In this document: in pieces, positions 12,200 through 24,017 of the stretch
How positions within the stretch are numbered: the first letter of the stretch is position 1
Layout: every line of letters begins with the position of its first letter
Assembly (NCBI RefSeq): GCF_000149955.1
Contig: NC_030995.1
Coordinates: 2,748,213-2,812,212, forward strand
DNA from: Fusarium oxysporum f. sp. lycopersici 4287
Taxonomy: Eukaryota; Ascomycota; Sordariomycetes; Hypocreales; Nectriaceae
Direction of reading: 5' to 3'
Length of the DNA: 64,000 nucleotides
Position numbers and translations under genes: made by a program
Notes under the pieces: generated by a model
Databases searched by the model: none
The model's input: the letters and a program-made list of their open reading frames with translations, nothing else
What the model was told of the DNA's origin: nothing

Positions 12200-13219
12200 C
12201 GGCTTCGAACTCTAAGCTTTTTCGGAAAGTCGAAGTGTACATAAACGCTACGTTGGTTCGGAGCCTAATGTGCTCATTGGTCCTAGCCACCAAAGCAATC
12301 ATATGAATATAACAGCCTAGTATGTAATTGACAATTCTGCTCATCGTGCTCATCAGCCCTTTGCAGCATCTTGAGACTTCTGGAAGAGAGCCGCGAATAA
12401 CCCACATCGATTGAGGAAGGGTGGTTTAAACATCAATAAACATGAAGTTGGTCGAGGTGATTTGATCGAGGAGACGGATGGTGACGTTCAAGATGGAGTA
12501 GGTTGATTTGATTTCACAAATAAATTCACGACCTGCAAGCGGTATAAAATCGCAACGAAAGTTGAATCGCTTGAATGGCAATTAAAATTGTGCTAACAGA
12601 AAGACATTGCCACACGCTAGTCTCTTATTGAGATCCCATCAAAGGCCTCTAAGGGCCAAATAACATCGTAGAATTATTGAGGGAACAACTTTCGGCAGGC
12701 TGGCAACACAATTCGTTAGACAGGAGGTACGAAATTTGCCTGTATGGACCTGCCCCCACCCCGGGACCCAGCTGAAGGTGCAGTCAGTGAGGTCTTCAAG
12801 ACACCTTCTCTGCGCCTTTGCATCCACGCAAATACCGTATCCTCGAGATACACTCTGCGAAGCACTCTGAGTTGTCTGACGTTGAGAAATACCGCGGTGG
12901 TATTTATTGGCGTATTCGTTCTGAGATCCCTCGGGTGCGAGATTTAAGAGCCGCGGTCGAAACGCATCAGTAACCGGCGGAGCTTCAGTCCAACGTTGAC
13001 CTGCCGAGGTATTGACGCCCCTAGTCTAATGCGACACCACTTTTCTGCATCAGAATCGCCAACAGAAGTTATTAACGACATCTTCGCTGAATTATCATCT
13101 CACTTAAGACGGACTTGTAGACTTAAAAAGAACTGATCTTGACAATCCCTCCGGCTTGCGATCATAAACAGTGCAGAGTCGATTCTAGCAGCTTTAACGT
13201 CCTCATAACGACAGCAATC
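12200..13219. other. Intergenic region / GST-kappa promoter
   Basis: No gene is recognised. CCTCGG at 12929 and CCGAGG at 13004 lie 200-290 bp upstream of the GST-kappa start codon and match the boxes of other module A promoters. Confidence 0.45.
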
Positions 13220-14134
13220 ATGCCTTCACACGACAAGAAGATTGAGGCGTATATTGATTGCGGTAAGTTGTCTACCTCGACCTTGATCATCACTTCGAGG
13301 GCTTATGCCATTCCAGTTTCACCTTATAGCTTTTACTCGTTTTCCTATCTTCGCGAGAATAGACGCGCTCTTGAAACCCAGGGCGTAGAAGTCGAGTGAG
13401 TGCAGAGGAGAAAGACAAAACCATGAATCAGTTCTTATGTGCTAATTATCTAGATTCATTCCCGTGTTTCTTGGGGGGATTAACGTCGGCAGTGGTAATG
13501 TGCATGTAGTCTTGCGTGAAGATCCGCTGTTGATAACAGATTGAACAGGAAATAAGCCGCCATGGACTCTTCCGGCCAAGGCGAGCTATTCTATTTATGA
13601 CGGTAGGCGAGCTCAAAAGTATTTTGGACACAAATTCGAGACTCCTGATTTTTTCCCGATTCTCTCATTGCTGGTATACTCCCAAACTTTCTTCCCGCAG
13701 GAATGTATTCACGATCTGACATACTACTTCAAACAATTTAGCCTCAACGCTGTCTTACATATGTCAAGATGAAGCGCCCCGAGAAACTCGAGGATTTGTT
13801 CCAGTCATGCTTTGAGTCATTGTGGCTTGAGCACCTCGACCTGGCAAAGCAGGAACACATGCGCACTGGGCTCCTTAAAACGTTCAACAAGCAAGAGGCG
13901 GAGGAGATCCTGAACGCTGCACAAACATCCGAGATTAAGCTAGCCTTGAATGACGTGACCAAGCATGCCGTTGAAGATCTTGGTGCGTTTGGATGCCCGT
14001 GGTTCTGGGTGCACGATGGCAAGGGAAATGCGGAACCGTTCTTTGGAAGTGATAGGTTTCACTACATGTGGGACTACTTGGACATCCCACACCGAGACTT
14101 GGAGCTTCGGGGCCCGGTCTCTGGAAAGCTGTAA
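13220..14134 (+). CDS. GST kappa-class / 2-hydroxychromene-2-carboxylate isomerase-like protein
   Basis: Exons are 13220-13262, 13317-13395, 13454-13494, 13549-13673 and 13742-14134, giving 226 aa with consistent phases. The protein has the DsbA-like thioredoxin fold signature of this family: YIDCVSPYSFYSF at the start (the Ser of SPYS is the usual active residue), then FIPVFLGGIN, KPPWTLPAKA, PDFFPILSLLPQR, and a C-terminal GCPWFWVHDG..EPFFGSDRF. Members use glutathione for isomerisation or reduction in mitochondria or peroxisomes, or for aromatic ring catabolism. The substrate is unknown here. Exon 4 reads through an internal GTAGGC, because the conserved DGRRAQKYFGHKF follows in frame. The promoter carries two module A boxes. 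Confidence 0.85.
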
Positions 14135-14702
14135 ATGATTTCTCTTATCATATATTCCGACAAGAACGGCTTGTATCCACCTCCTCCGTAGTGTATTCGT
14201 TAGTATTGAACCCTGCAACACGCAGCAATATGTGGTGGTGCAGACCGTCGCAAAACGCTTGATCAAAGAGGTCTATTCATTCATCTCGGATCGCGTCAAT
14301 ATACGAACACATCACCCAGAAAGACTGCGGAAATCATCTAGATCCACATCCATCAGTTGCGCCCATCAAGCTGCCGTTCTCGTTTGTGTGCCACTGGTGT
14401 TTTTTTCCAGATGCAAGCTATCCTATCTTCCATTTTCAAACTTCCTCGGGTGTGTCGGGTTGCTTGAGCTCCTCGGTAGCCGGGAAGTGTGGATCATTTG
14501 GAAACAGGGATGACTTGCAGGCTACTACCTCGGTAAAAACTGCTGGAGCCCAAATATGCTGGAGCCAATGCATGTGACAATTCTGTCCCTGGACCCACTT
14601 TCCATATATAAAAATCGCCGAGGCGGAAGGTGGATGTGTACGACCCGGCCCGATACCACCTGAATACCTACAAGCCGTCCATTTTCGCCGAATCTTTTCA
14701 CG
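14135..14702. promoter_or_regulatory. Promoter of the module A regulator with four CCTCGG/CCGAGG boxes
   Basis: Boxes are at 14444-14449, 14471-14476, 14528-14533 and 14618-14623 (reverse). A TATATAAAA element stands at 14605-14613, about 90 bp before the start codon. The last box reads CCTCGGCGATTTTT on the minus strand. The same CTCGGCGATT extension appears at 5901-5910 (reverse) and about 19341-19350. Boxes in the promoter of the presumed pathway regulator are compatible with autoregulation. Confidence 0.5.
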
Positions 14703-17294
14703 ATGTTGAGGCAAACTTCTCCTACAGCAAACCGACAAGCATTGCGCAAACGTCTTGGAGGCGCTTGTAAGGCCTGCCATAATAGGAAAGTGAGGTGTAG
14801 CCTGGCCAAGTCTGGCCCACCCTGCACAAACTGCTCACTGGATGACAAAGAATGCGAGCCTCGAGTTCGCAAGTCACAAAAGTCAGTCGGACCCTCTGCT
14901 CAACAAGCGCACTCCAGGACATCCGCCTCGGCTACTCTTTCGCGACAAGCGTTGCCGGAGTCATTCAGTCTCTTTCGTAGCCATGACCAAACAGATGATT
15001 CCATAACCGTTGTTCCATCACTAGAATCAGAGCTAGACGTACGTCCGGCGACCAGTGAATCTAATCGTACTGTCCTAGGGATCAACAGCATCGGGAAGCC
15101 AGGCGACTTATTGAGAGGCCCAGATGGCACCTATGCCATTGCTTCCGAGGCCGTAGCAGCCTGCAGTGAGAGGTCAAATGCGTCATGCTCCAGCAATTAT
15201 CGCCCATTCCCATCGCATTTCAGCCACTTTGAGGAAGACGACGCGCTGAACACAGACTCACTCCCAGCTGATACGCCTATGTATGGTATGAGAACCCGTT
15301 CCTATTTCTCCCTTGTTGCCTCACTCAAGAAAACTCGCGCCATGCTCCGCAGAATTGGGATTGACATCCATAACTCTACCATAGGTGATCCCACAGGCGT
15401 TTGCGCAATCGCAAACATTTGCGAACCGGAAGGAGCAGACAAGAGCGGCCACTTTCTTCTCCCAAATGGTATAGTTGCCTCACTCGATCCGGAAGATCAA
15501 GAATACTTGCGACGCAAGGGGGCATTCGTATTCCCTGAAGCTCGGGTACGTGATAGCTTGGTTCGAGCATACTTCCATTATGTCCATCCGTTCTTTCCCA
15601 TTATCGACGTTCAAGACTTTCTTCACAAACATGAAAGCGCCACACTCGATAGGGTTAGTGCTCATCTGTTATGGTCCATGTACCTCGCAGCATGCAACGT
15701 AAGTTCAAAATGTTCATAGTCCAGTTCGACATTGGCCATACTTATCCTTGCTAGTTCTTGGTGGAGGACGTAGTTCGGGCAGCTGGATATGCAACTAGAA
15801 AGGAAATGAAGCGCTCGATATATCGAAAGGCAAAAGTATGCCTAAGCTCATCATTATGTGTATCTCAAATCAAGGCTAACACTATAGCGTAGGCTCTATA
15901 CGATATGCAACACGAAAAAGACAGAACCACACTGATACAGGCTGTGCTGCTGATGGGTTTTTACTCATCCGACACTGAAGATAAGACAGGTCCGTGGCAT
16001 TGGATCGGAGTCGCTATCGGTCTAAGTCAGACAGCTGGACTCCATCGAAACCCTCACTCCACGGCAAGCCGTATACCGCAGCACCGTCAGAGACTCTGGC
16101 GTCTTATCTGGTGGTCATGCGTCCATCAAGATGTATGGTTCTCCGTTGGTATGGGCAGGCCAGTACGTATCAACTTGGACGATTGCGACACACAACTACC
16201 AGTCGCGGCTGATTTGGATGCGCTAGCAATAGGTGTTCCGGACACACTTCGCGAAAAGTACCTTCCAGCTGGCATGCCCGACTTGTCCAAGCTCTTTGTT
16301 GAGTTGATAAACCTCGCAATCATCCAATCAAATATACTATCAACGCATTACCGAGCTCGCCAGATTAGGCCGAGTATAGCCGATGTGGTGGAGGTCGAGA
16401 AGCGAATATCAACAGTACATAGAAAAGCGAGCTGGTTCATAAGCTCCGAGNNNNNNNNNNNNNNNNNNNNNNNNNNNNNNNNNNNNNNNNNNNNNNNNNN
16501 NNNNNNNNNNNNNNNNNNNNNNNNNNNNNNNNNNNNNNNNNNNNNNNNNNNNNNNNNNNNNNNNNNNNNNNNNNNNNNNNNNNNNNNNNNNNNNNNNNNN
16601 NNNNNNNNNNNNNNNNNNNNNNNNNNNNNNNNNNNNNNNNNNNNNNNNNNNNNNNNNNNNNNNNNNNNNNNNNNNNNNNNNNNNNNNNNNNNNNNNNNNN
16701 NNNNNNNNNNNNNNNNNNNNNNNNNNNNNNNNNNNNNNNNNNNNNNNNNGAGCGGAAGCCCAGGTGGCTGCTGCAGGGTTTAACAAGATCCTTGTAGGCC
16801 CTAATAACTGCAGACATGATTTTGGCATGTCAGAGTATTGTGTCAGTACAGACCTCGACATTCATGTTTCGGCTTTGAATTTACGAAACTGCTGAATGCT
16901 GATTGAAGTGAATTGTAGTTGCATTGCCCTCGTGCCACCTATGCAGTTTCATCTCCTGAATTCGACATCGAGCAAACCACTCATAGCGACACTGGGACAA
17001 CACAGCCTCGACTTGTGTATGCTTGTCGCTAATGAACTACGGAAGACATACTTTGGAGCATCACTTTTACATCAGCTATTCTCCCAGGCACAGACTCAGA
17101 TAAGAAATCGGCAGGCCCTGCAAGAGACACCCAAGGGCACTCGTTTATCCATGACGAACTTCGAGACGCAGACGACATGCTTATCGCATGGCCCGATACA
17201 AAGCCAGGATTTCACAAATACAGACATCATAAGGAACCTCGGCTCTGCTTTTACAGGGTTCGAAGGTGACCTCGATACAGATGAGTACGTATAA
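14703..17294 (+). CDS. Zn2Cys6 transcription factor with fungal_trans domain (interrupted by N gap)
   Basis: Exons are 14703-15698, 15755-15835, 15893-16841 (containing the 299-nt gap 16451-16749) and 16919-17294. A binuclear zinc cluster opens at about residue 20 with ACKACHNRKVRCSLAK, followed by PPCTNC and KECEP, giving six cysteines. The middle homology region includes YFHYVHPFFPIIDVQDFL and a fungal_trans block, ARxxRxxxWW-like, ending at RQRLWRLIWWSC with VHQDVWFSVGMGRPVRI. The C-terminus has a MLVANELRKTYFGASLLHQLF helix. Sequence inside the gap is unknown. The gene lies in the middle of module A and its promoter carries the same boxes as the enzymes, so it is the likely local regulator. 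Confidence 0.85.
16451..16749. other. Assembly gap (N) inside a coding exon
   Basis: There are 299 unknown bases. The reading frame on both sides belongs to the same Zn2Cys6 gene, but whether the frame is continuous across the gap cannot be judged. Confidence 0.99.
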
Positions 17295-18438
17295 GTTTGG
17301 CCTGCCTCTATTTATTACTCAAAAACTAAGAGAGGCGTAGCTTTGCCATGTTCTGCTCAAATTTTGACTTTCATTTCCCTACGGATTCGCCAGATGATGC
17401 TCCTTCGAGCCAGCGCATTAGATGGTATCCAGACTTACCTACAGAGGACTGATTCCAGATAGAAGAGCCGAAGCTGCATTAGAAAGTGCCATGTGCCTTG
17501 GCGCAATGTATGGTAATTATTTACCCATATAGAATTAAGCGTCATTTGTACCGGCAGTGACAGCCACAACATACGTTTCTTTGAAATCTATGACTAGCTG
17601 AACATCAATGCACACTACGCTTAACCAATCGTAACCTTGGCTATTCGCAAACCAGCTTTTGAAGCAACTCGGTCCTGCTAATGACAAACGCACACATACC
17701 GACCCCAGACGGAGTAGGGGGTTAAGACAGTGACTATAGATAACCGAACGGAAGGACCATTCCCATTCTCTGGATAGAGCTAGCGTGATCGGCTCTTTCT
17801 CTACATATTTACGACAGTACTAGAACACTGGTAACATTGGGGCGTCAATAGTTTAGTAATTGAAACCCTGGCTTCGCTGCATAGTCAGCCTTGGCCTTTG
17901 CAATATGATTGCCGCCATTGTTACTACGCCCTGCCTTAAATGTAAAGAATTGAAAAGAGAGAGGTATGGCGGCGAGATAAGCGTGAAAATAGGGGTTGTT
18001 GGGGAGTGAGGTGCACTTATATCTTGAGTTCCTTAAACTTGTGATGACTTTAGTGGCTATCTATCTGGATCTCCACGAAGTAATCGTTTTTATGTCCTTG
18101 AAAGTTGAAGCGTTACCCTGGGAATGCCTTGATAAAACATCTCCGAGCTTGAGGTCACCTATTTAGCCCGGGATCAAACATTGTTGCTTCTACTGTAAGG
18201 GTCAAAATTTCCAGAACAGTCGAAGTTTTCATTTCACATGGCGGCCTCCTCCGGCGGCATGTAAGCACACAAGGGATTCTTGCTAGTTTATCCCCCGTAA
18301 GCATTTAGATCAAGACCAGGATTAATGTGAGCGTAAACTTAAAAGTCCACGAGTTCAATTGCTTATTACTTAAACTAGAGATTATCCAACAACAGGAGAC
18401 AATAATGCAAGAAGTTGAATGTTTGAATAAATCATGTC
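17295..18438. other. Convergent intergenic region, no gene seen
   Basis: This lies between the 3' ends of the regulator (plus strand) and the SCP2 gene (minus strand). I see no conserved open frame, RNA gene or repeat in it. Confidence 0.5.
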
Positions 18439-19023
18439 TCAAGACATCTGATTGTCACAGTTATTCATTTTCGAAGGGAAGAATAAGCTCTTTGTTCTCT
18501 GCATGGTGCTTACAATCTGGAAAACAATCTGGTCGCTCTTAAGAATCCTTTCAAGCTTGGTCACCTTTAGTACATCGCCCTTGATCTTGAGTTTTCCAGC
18601 CATAAACAATTTTTGTGGGTTGACTTTATTGGAAAATATGTCGCCAAACTCTTTCTCGGAAAGCAAGAGAGTCACTAAGATAGTGTTGTCACTATGAAGA
18701 ACGGCTTCAGAATTACATTTACTCACCAGTAGGGTTGTTGCAAGGACCTTTCCCAACCTTGCCGGTTTCCTTGAGATCAACGTGCCAACTATCAGTCTCG
18801 CCGGCAGTGTTGGTCAAAACAAAGGCGAAGACGGCGTTGCATTGTTTTATTGCATTATTACGCTTAATCTCCGTTGAACTCATTGCTTGCTGGATTATGT
18901 CAAACGCGACCGAAGAAGGAAAGTGGGCTAGTATCTTGATCTTAGTCGCGTGCAACGAAGGTGGGAAGAGCAGTTATGTTTAGTAAGGTAGTAGCAGAGG
19001 GACTAACGGTTCTTTAGGGACAT
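18439..19023 (-). CDS. SCP2 sterol-carrier domain protein
   Basis: Exons are 19023-19008 (16 nt), 18927-18727 and 18674-18439, giving 150 aa with matched phases. After MSLKNPHFPSSVAFDII comes a single SCP2 domain: NAVFAFVLTN, GETDSWHVDLKETG, a TLLLSEKEFGDIFSNKVNPQ segment and LFMAGKLKIKGDV. Such small proteins bind acyl-CoAs or sterols, usually in peroxisomes, and normally stop just after the ILKKAQ-like helix with an AKL/SKL signal. Here the frame runs about 35 residues further and ends NQMS, so the usual targeting tripeptide is missing. Either the 3' end is altered or an unrecognised intron lies there. One CCTCGG box sits about 345 bp upstream. Confidence 0.75.
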
Positions 19024-20311
19024 CCTAGGGTGCTTCTAGGGCCAGGTGTATGTAGAATGATTGAAGAGTGCAAGAAGCAGAGATGTTTAATTTATTAATG
19101 TTTGCTATAATTCTGAAACCATGCACCATATATTTGCGTCGAGCCGCGGCATTCATGGTTCAGTGCAAGTCGGTGTTTGTGTATTTATGTTTGCATGTGT
19201 TAAAATATTATCTCGGCATAAGGCTGGACCAAGATGGCAGTTGCCATAGTATGGAATGTTTCTTGACATGATAATGGTCAGATCCTGACATACGACCCTG
19301 TTTCGTAATGTCGTGCATAGAGATAAATGCCGAAGGATTTCTCGGCGATTATTTAAGCTCATTTCACCTCGGCTACAAGGGTAAAGCCATTTAGGTACAA
19401 AGATAGCATCTCTAAAGCGCGGCACAGCTACCTCGAAGATATCTAGGCGTTCTTCTGTTTCCTAGTTAATAAGGGTTATATTAAACTTAAATAAGCAGGC
19501 AGACTTAACAGTTATTAGCATCTATTTATACTTGAAATAAAAGTAAGTAGGCTTTTACTATATTGGACACTATTATATTAATTACTATTAGTAATAAAAC
19601 CTGANNNNNNNNNNNNNNNNNNNNNNNNNNNNNNNNNNNNNNNNNNNNNNNNNNNNNNNNNNNNNNNNNNNNNNNNNNNNNNNNNNNNNNNNNNNNNNNN
19701 NNNNNNNNNNNNNNNNNNNNNNNNNNNNNNNNNNNNNNNNNNNNNNNNNNNNNNNNNNNNNNNNNNNNNNNNNNNNNNNNNNNNNNNNNNNNNNNNNNNN
19801 NNNNNNNNNNNNNNNNNNNNNNNNNNNNNNNNNNNNNNNNNNNNNNNNNNNNNNNNNNNNNNNNNNNNNNNNNNNNNNNNNNNNNNNNNNNNNNNNNNNN
19901 NNNNNNNNNNNNNNNNNNNNNNNNNNNNNNNNNNNNNNNNNNNNNNNNNNNNNNNNNNNNNNNNNNNNNNNNNNNNNNNNNNNNNNNNNNNNNNNNNNNN
20001 NNNNNNNNNNNNNNNNNNNNNNNNNNNNNNNNNNNNNNNNNNNNNNNNNNNNNNNNNNNNNNNNNNNNNNNNNNNNNNNNNNNNNNNNNNNNNNNNNNNN
20101 NNAATTAGATAAAAAACCTATTTTTAACTAATTTAATATTATTTATCTTCTTATTAAATTATAGGTTTATGAATTACTATAGTATTAATTAACTTAATAA
20201 ACTTAATTAACTCAACCGTCACATTTGCATGGCGGCGTGTACTTCTTGGTAGCCTGGCTGCCCTGTACTGATAAGACTTTCTGACCCCGCATCCCTCCCA
20301 ACCCAGTCCTT
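19024..20311. repeat. Promoter region grading into AT-rich DNA around an N gap
   Basis: The 19024-19440 part is of normal composition and carries a CCTCGG box at 19367 and a CTCGGCGATT at about 19341. From 19440 to 19604 and from 20103 to about 20210 the DNA is TA-rich, like the RIP blocks elsewhere. The gap 19605-20102 (498 N) separates the two sides and probably hides a degraded repeat. Confidence 0.5.
19605..20102. other. Assembly gap (N) in AT-rich DNA
   Basis: There are 498 unknown bases, flanked on both sides by TA-rich sequence. The gap is probably a collapsed or low-coverage repeat. Confidence 0.99.
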
Positions 20312-22632
20312 TCAAATACCCGAATCCTCCTGCGTCGCATTCTCATTCTTATTGAACATTGTGTAATATGCAGCCCAGTTATTGCATTGTTCAGAGTATT
20401 TTGGGATAATGCCAGAGTTCTGAAATACAGGTCCAATCTCTCTCGGAGACTCAACGAACTGAAGTGCCAGTCCGCCACTAGCATGCCAAGCAATCTACCA
20501 AAGTCAGACGATGATCCAAGACTGTAGGTTCACAATGACACTTACATGGCAATGCATAAGCCAAACACCGGGATTATTAACTAGATGTTCTGTCAGTAAT
20601 TTCAGAAGTGCTGGCCTGAGGAATACTTACTTTGAAAAGCGATAATTAGGTAGCCATTGACGGGTAGTAGTGCCACGTCGCGTCTGGGTGGATTCACCGT
20701 TTGCAGAGTGACATTTGCCGGATTAAACTCATCTGTCCCAGTAGCAAGAACTACAAAATCGTGGCCGTGGATATGCATTGGATGAGCGACAGGAGCTTGT
20801 GTCTTGTAGATCTTGTGTTGTCCAGGCATGTGGTTTAACGAATCCTGAAACTTACCTTCAATCAAGAAGTAGACCCAGCTACCGTTTTTATACTCCAGAT
20901 TCACCGGCTCGTAACCTTTAGGCCACTTTGGATGATGCCAATTCTTCTCATATGCAACCTTGACAAGGCTCAAACTAGGCTCAGCCCAATCAAGATAGAA
21001 CGACGAGTCTTTGAGAACCCATTTATGCAATACTGAGTTTTCAATGGTATCATCGGGATATCCTACGAGATGCACTTTGAAAGAATCTTTCTGATAGTCT
21101 AAATTGGCTGCGACGGAGATATCCCGTTTGACAATAGGTTGAAGATTTGCGCTCAGCTCGTCGAGGCATCCGTAGCAGAGATGCTTCTCGTCCGGAGGGG
21201 GAGTCCAAGGAATCTTTTGGTTTTTTTCATCATAGCGTATGATACCTAGATTGGAGCGGGCGCCTCCATTGTTGCAGTCCCGAGCATGCATCCAGAAGTT
21301 TGTGCGTTTGGAGTTGGCTGAATCATGGAGTGTGGCATTGGCCTCGATAATAATATCGTAGCGCTGGCCAACAGCGATATTAAGAATAGAGGTGTTGTAA
21401 GGCTTGATGGGGACAAAATCGGTACCAACGACGGAGAAGGTATGGTTGTCGATCCAGAAGGTCATGTGTGTTGAGACCCCTGTATTTATAAGACTCATTT
21501 TGTATTTCTTGCCTTTCTCAAAGTTAAAGGATGTTAATTTGGGACGACCTGTGCAAGCTGAATCGGTCTTTGGACAGCAGTAGTACGTGCCATTGCCGTT
21601 CATCAAAAAGCTATCCGGCGGCGGAGGTCGTCCTATGTACTAATTAGTAACAATAAAGCCAAGTGATAGTTCCTCAGAGCTAACCCAAGTACTCGAGCAT
21701 GACCTGAGAAAAGGCCGTTTTGTGGAAATGATCAGTGATGAGCACAGGACCAAGATCAACGTCATAGTTCATGCTCGTTGGTCCATTGATCTTGATTGCG
21801 CCCAACAATCCATCGGCATCTGTTTCTTTGTTAGTAATAAACCGCCGTTAAGGCATGTTGACCAACATTGGAGATTAAAATGACCTATCAACATTAGTTC
21901 GTATGCATCGACGTTGAAATGGATGTTTCTTACTATGGTACCAGGAAGTTCCATACTGAGTAGCTCTCCAGCGGTATGTCATCTTCTCACCAGGCTAATT
22001 TTGTTAGGACATCTAGGAAATCCTTTGTTTCCAAGGAGACTGACTGGGATCGGGCATTCAGTCACACCTGAAACACCGTCCATCCAATTGGTGTTCAGCT
22101 GTCGGAGACCATGCCAATGAACTGAAGTTCCGTTGTGGTTTATGAGGTTATTTTTGACGGTGATTTCTGTATTTGTTAGCCGATTCCTGACGTCTCTCAT
22201 AACTTGATATCAATACCCACCAAAGGTATCACCCCAGTTTCCTTCCAAAGTCGGGCCAGGATATGTCTTATTGAAGAGCATGCGGTCCACCATGTACCCA
22301 TCAGGAGCAATTCTTTCATTGCTCACCTCGAGATAGAACTAAAACATCCTGATCAGCCTGTTTTGCATAAGGGCTAAGAGTGAATTACAAACCTTGCGCG
22401 TTACACCCTCCGGAACAACATCCTCATAGTCGGTGGTGATGTCATGGCCTGGAGACCAGCAGGATCGGTTGCTTGGCGTGTTACAGGCACCACCAACAAT
22501 GGAATCGGGATCAAACACGTCAACTACCTTGTCGATAGCGCTAATCTTCGAGTAATCAGAAGTCAATCTGAATTGGTTGTAATATTCTCCGCTGACGAAT
22601 AGAAATTCTGTGAGTCTCTTCCAGAATCCCAT
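20312..22632 (-). CDS. Laccase-type multicopper oxidase
   Basis: There are nine exons: 22632-22393, 22338-22221, 22166-22045, 21994-21934, 21884-21867 (18 nt), 21819-21685, 21632-20631, 20580-20546 and 20494-20312. They give 637 aa with all phases consistent. All four copper signatures are present: HWHG (L1), HSH split by the mini-exon (L2), [10 protein letters not shown] (L3) and [12 protein letters not shown] (L4), with Leu at the axial type-1 position. The segment [18 protein letters not shown] is typical of ascomycete laccases, and the chain ends DSGI, like the C-terminal plug of that group. The enzyme would oxidise phenols or pigment precursors with O2. No clear signal peptide is seen after the chosen ATG, so the true N-terminus could differ. 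Confidence 0.9.
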
Positions 22633-24017
22633 GATGTATGATGTAATTCTACGGGATTATGGTTGGTTCATGGAAGACAAAAGAAGTGAGGTGAGAAAAA
22701 TAGAAAAAGATGACTGGGAATTGGAGGGAGATGAGAAGGACAACACACCATCGAAGGACCTATTCATAAAAGGCTTTTAGCCTCGTAAGAAGGGATAGCC
22801 GTTATCTCAGACAGTAAGTCGCCTAACAAATTCGATTGGTCACTTAATAGTCTAGGTGCGGCTGAAGTGGTCTGATGCAGAAATCCCACATAGTGGCGTT
22901 ATGGCACATATTTGAGCGTTCCACTGCATTCCAACTCTGAATACCTACCAAGTGAATGATCTCAAAACGAGTTTAATGGTGGCATTATCAACTCCCTCAT
23001 ACTTATGTGACAACACTCGTTCATGCATACTGATGCTGCACTCTGGCAACTACTACTTATCTTTTAACGAACCGGGCTAATTTAGCTATTTGCACTATTG
23101 GGTGATGTACTCTGCATATGCTTTGATCTAGCTGATTTCAGTGTAGGTATTACTTTTACGGGACATGGATCCAACGGTTTCTAGGCATTGAATAAACTAG
23201 GCACGAAATAAATTAGTCTTTGTATGAGAATAATGGTACAGAACAGGAAAAATTATCATAATCTCAAATAATCAGTAAATTTCAATGTCAGTCAGACTTC
23301 CTTTCCTGGCTAATATACCTTGCGTCTGCCCTGGTCCAGATCCTTCACATGTTTAGCGAGCGATATGCAGTGATTTGCTTAAATAAGACTTGTCTCGCTT
23401 GAAAAACCTAACATGTGAGTTTCTTTGAAATGCATACGGACAGTCTTTAGATATGAGCCTAAAAGAAGGCCAAATATCTACGATAAACCAAAAGCGGATC
23501 GACACACAACGGTAGCGCGGCTGAACAGAAACTGGACTAACCACCATGGCGAGGCAGGGGCCTGCTATTGAATCAAAATAGACAAGCCATCACCTTTATA
23601 ATCTCAGCTGGCTGCAAACACATACCTAGAGAGCAATAGTTGCATGCCGCAAACTACTACCGTTGCTTAGTTGCATGCTGAGATGGTGGTGTTCTCGCAC
23701 TTTTCAAAGGAAAATGCGAGACAGTCATCTCCCCCACGACATGGAATTTGACTCTCACAGACTTGGAACAGGACCATATCTAGATTCAGGTTTCTAAGAA
23801 ATAAATCCCGCATTGCATAGCCAGCACCACCATAAATTCACAAAAGGTCAAAGCGGCAATGTAAGACGATGCATTGAGAGGCGCTTTTGCAGCCATGAGA
23901 AAAATAAAACAAGAGGTTCAAGAGGTAGACTAATTGAGTATCAACTATTAAAGAGATATGATGCGAACTTAATTTCTTTCTTCATCGCCACTGATATCTT
24001 CTGCACACATCACCACC
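22633..24017. other. Divergent intergenic region
   Basis: This 1.4 kb lies between the laccase and glucan lyase starts. The 22640-22760 part is pyrimidine-rich on the minus strand, as in a fungal 5' leader. I see no gene and none of the CCTCGG or CCGACGG boxes noted elsewhere. Confidence 0.45.

Noticed and set aside
13603..13673. Early donor GTAGGC in exon 4 of the GST-kappa gene
   Set aside because: Using it would remove conserved residues (DGRRAQKYFGHKF..PDFFPILSLL), and the downstream GTATAC donor fits the phase.
16409..16861. Frames spanning the N gap on the minus strand
   Set aside because: They are produced by unknown bases read as open sequence.
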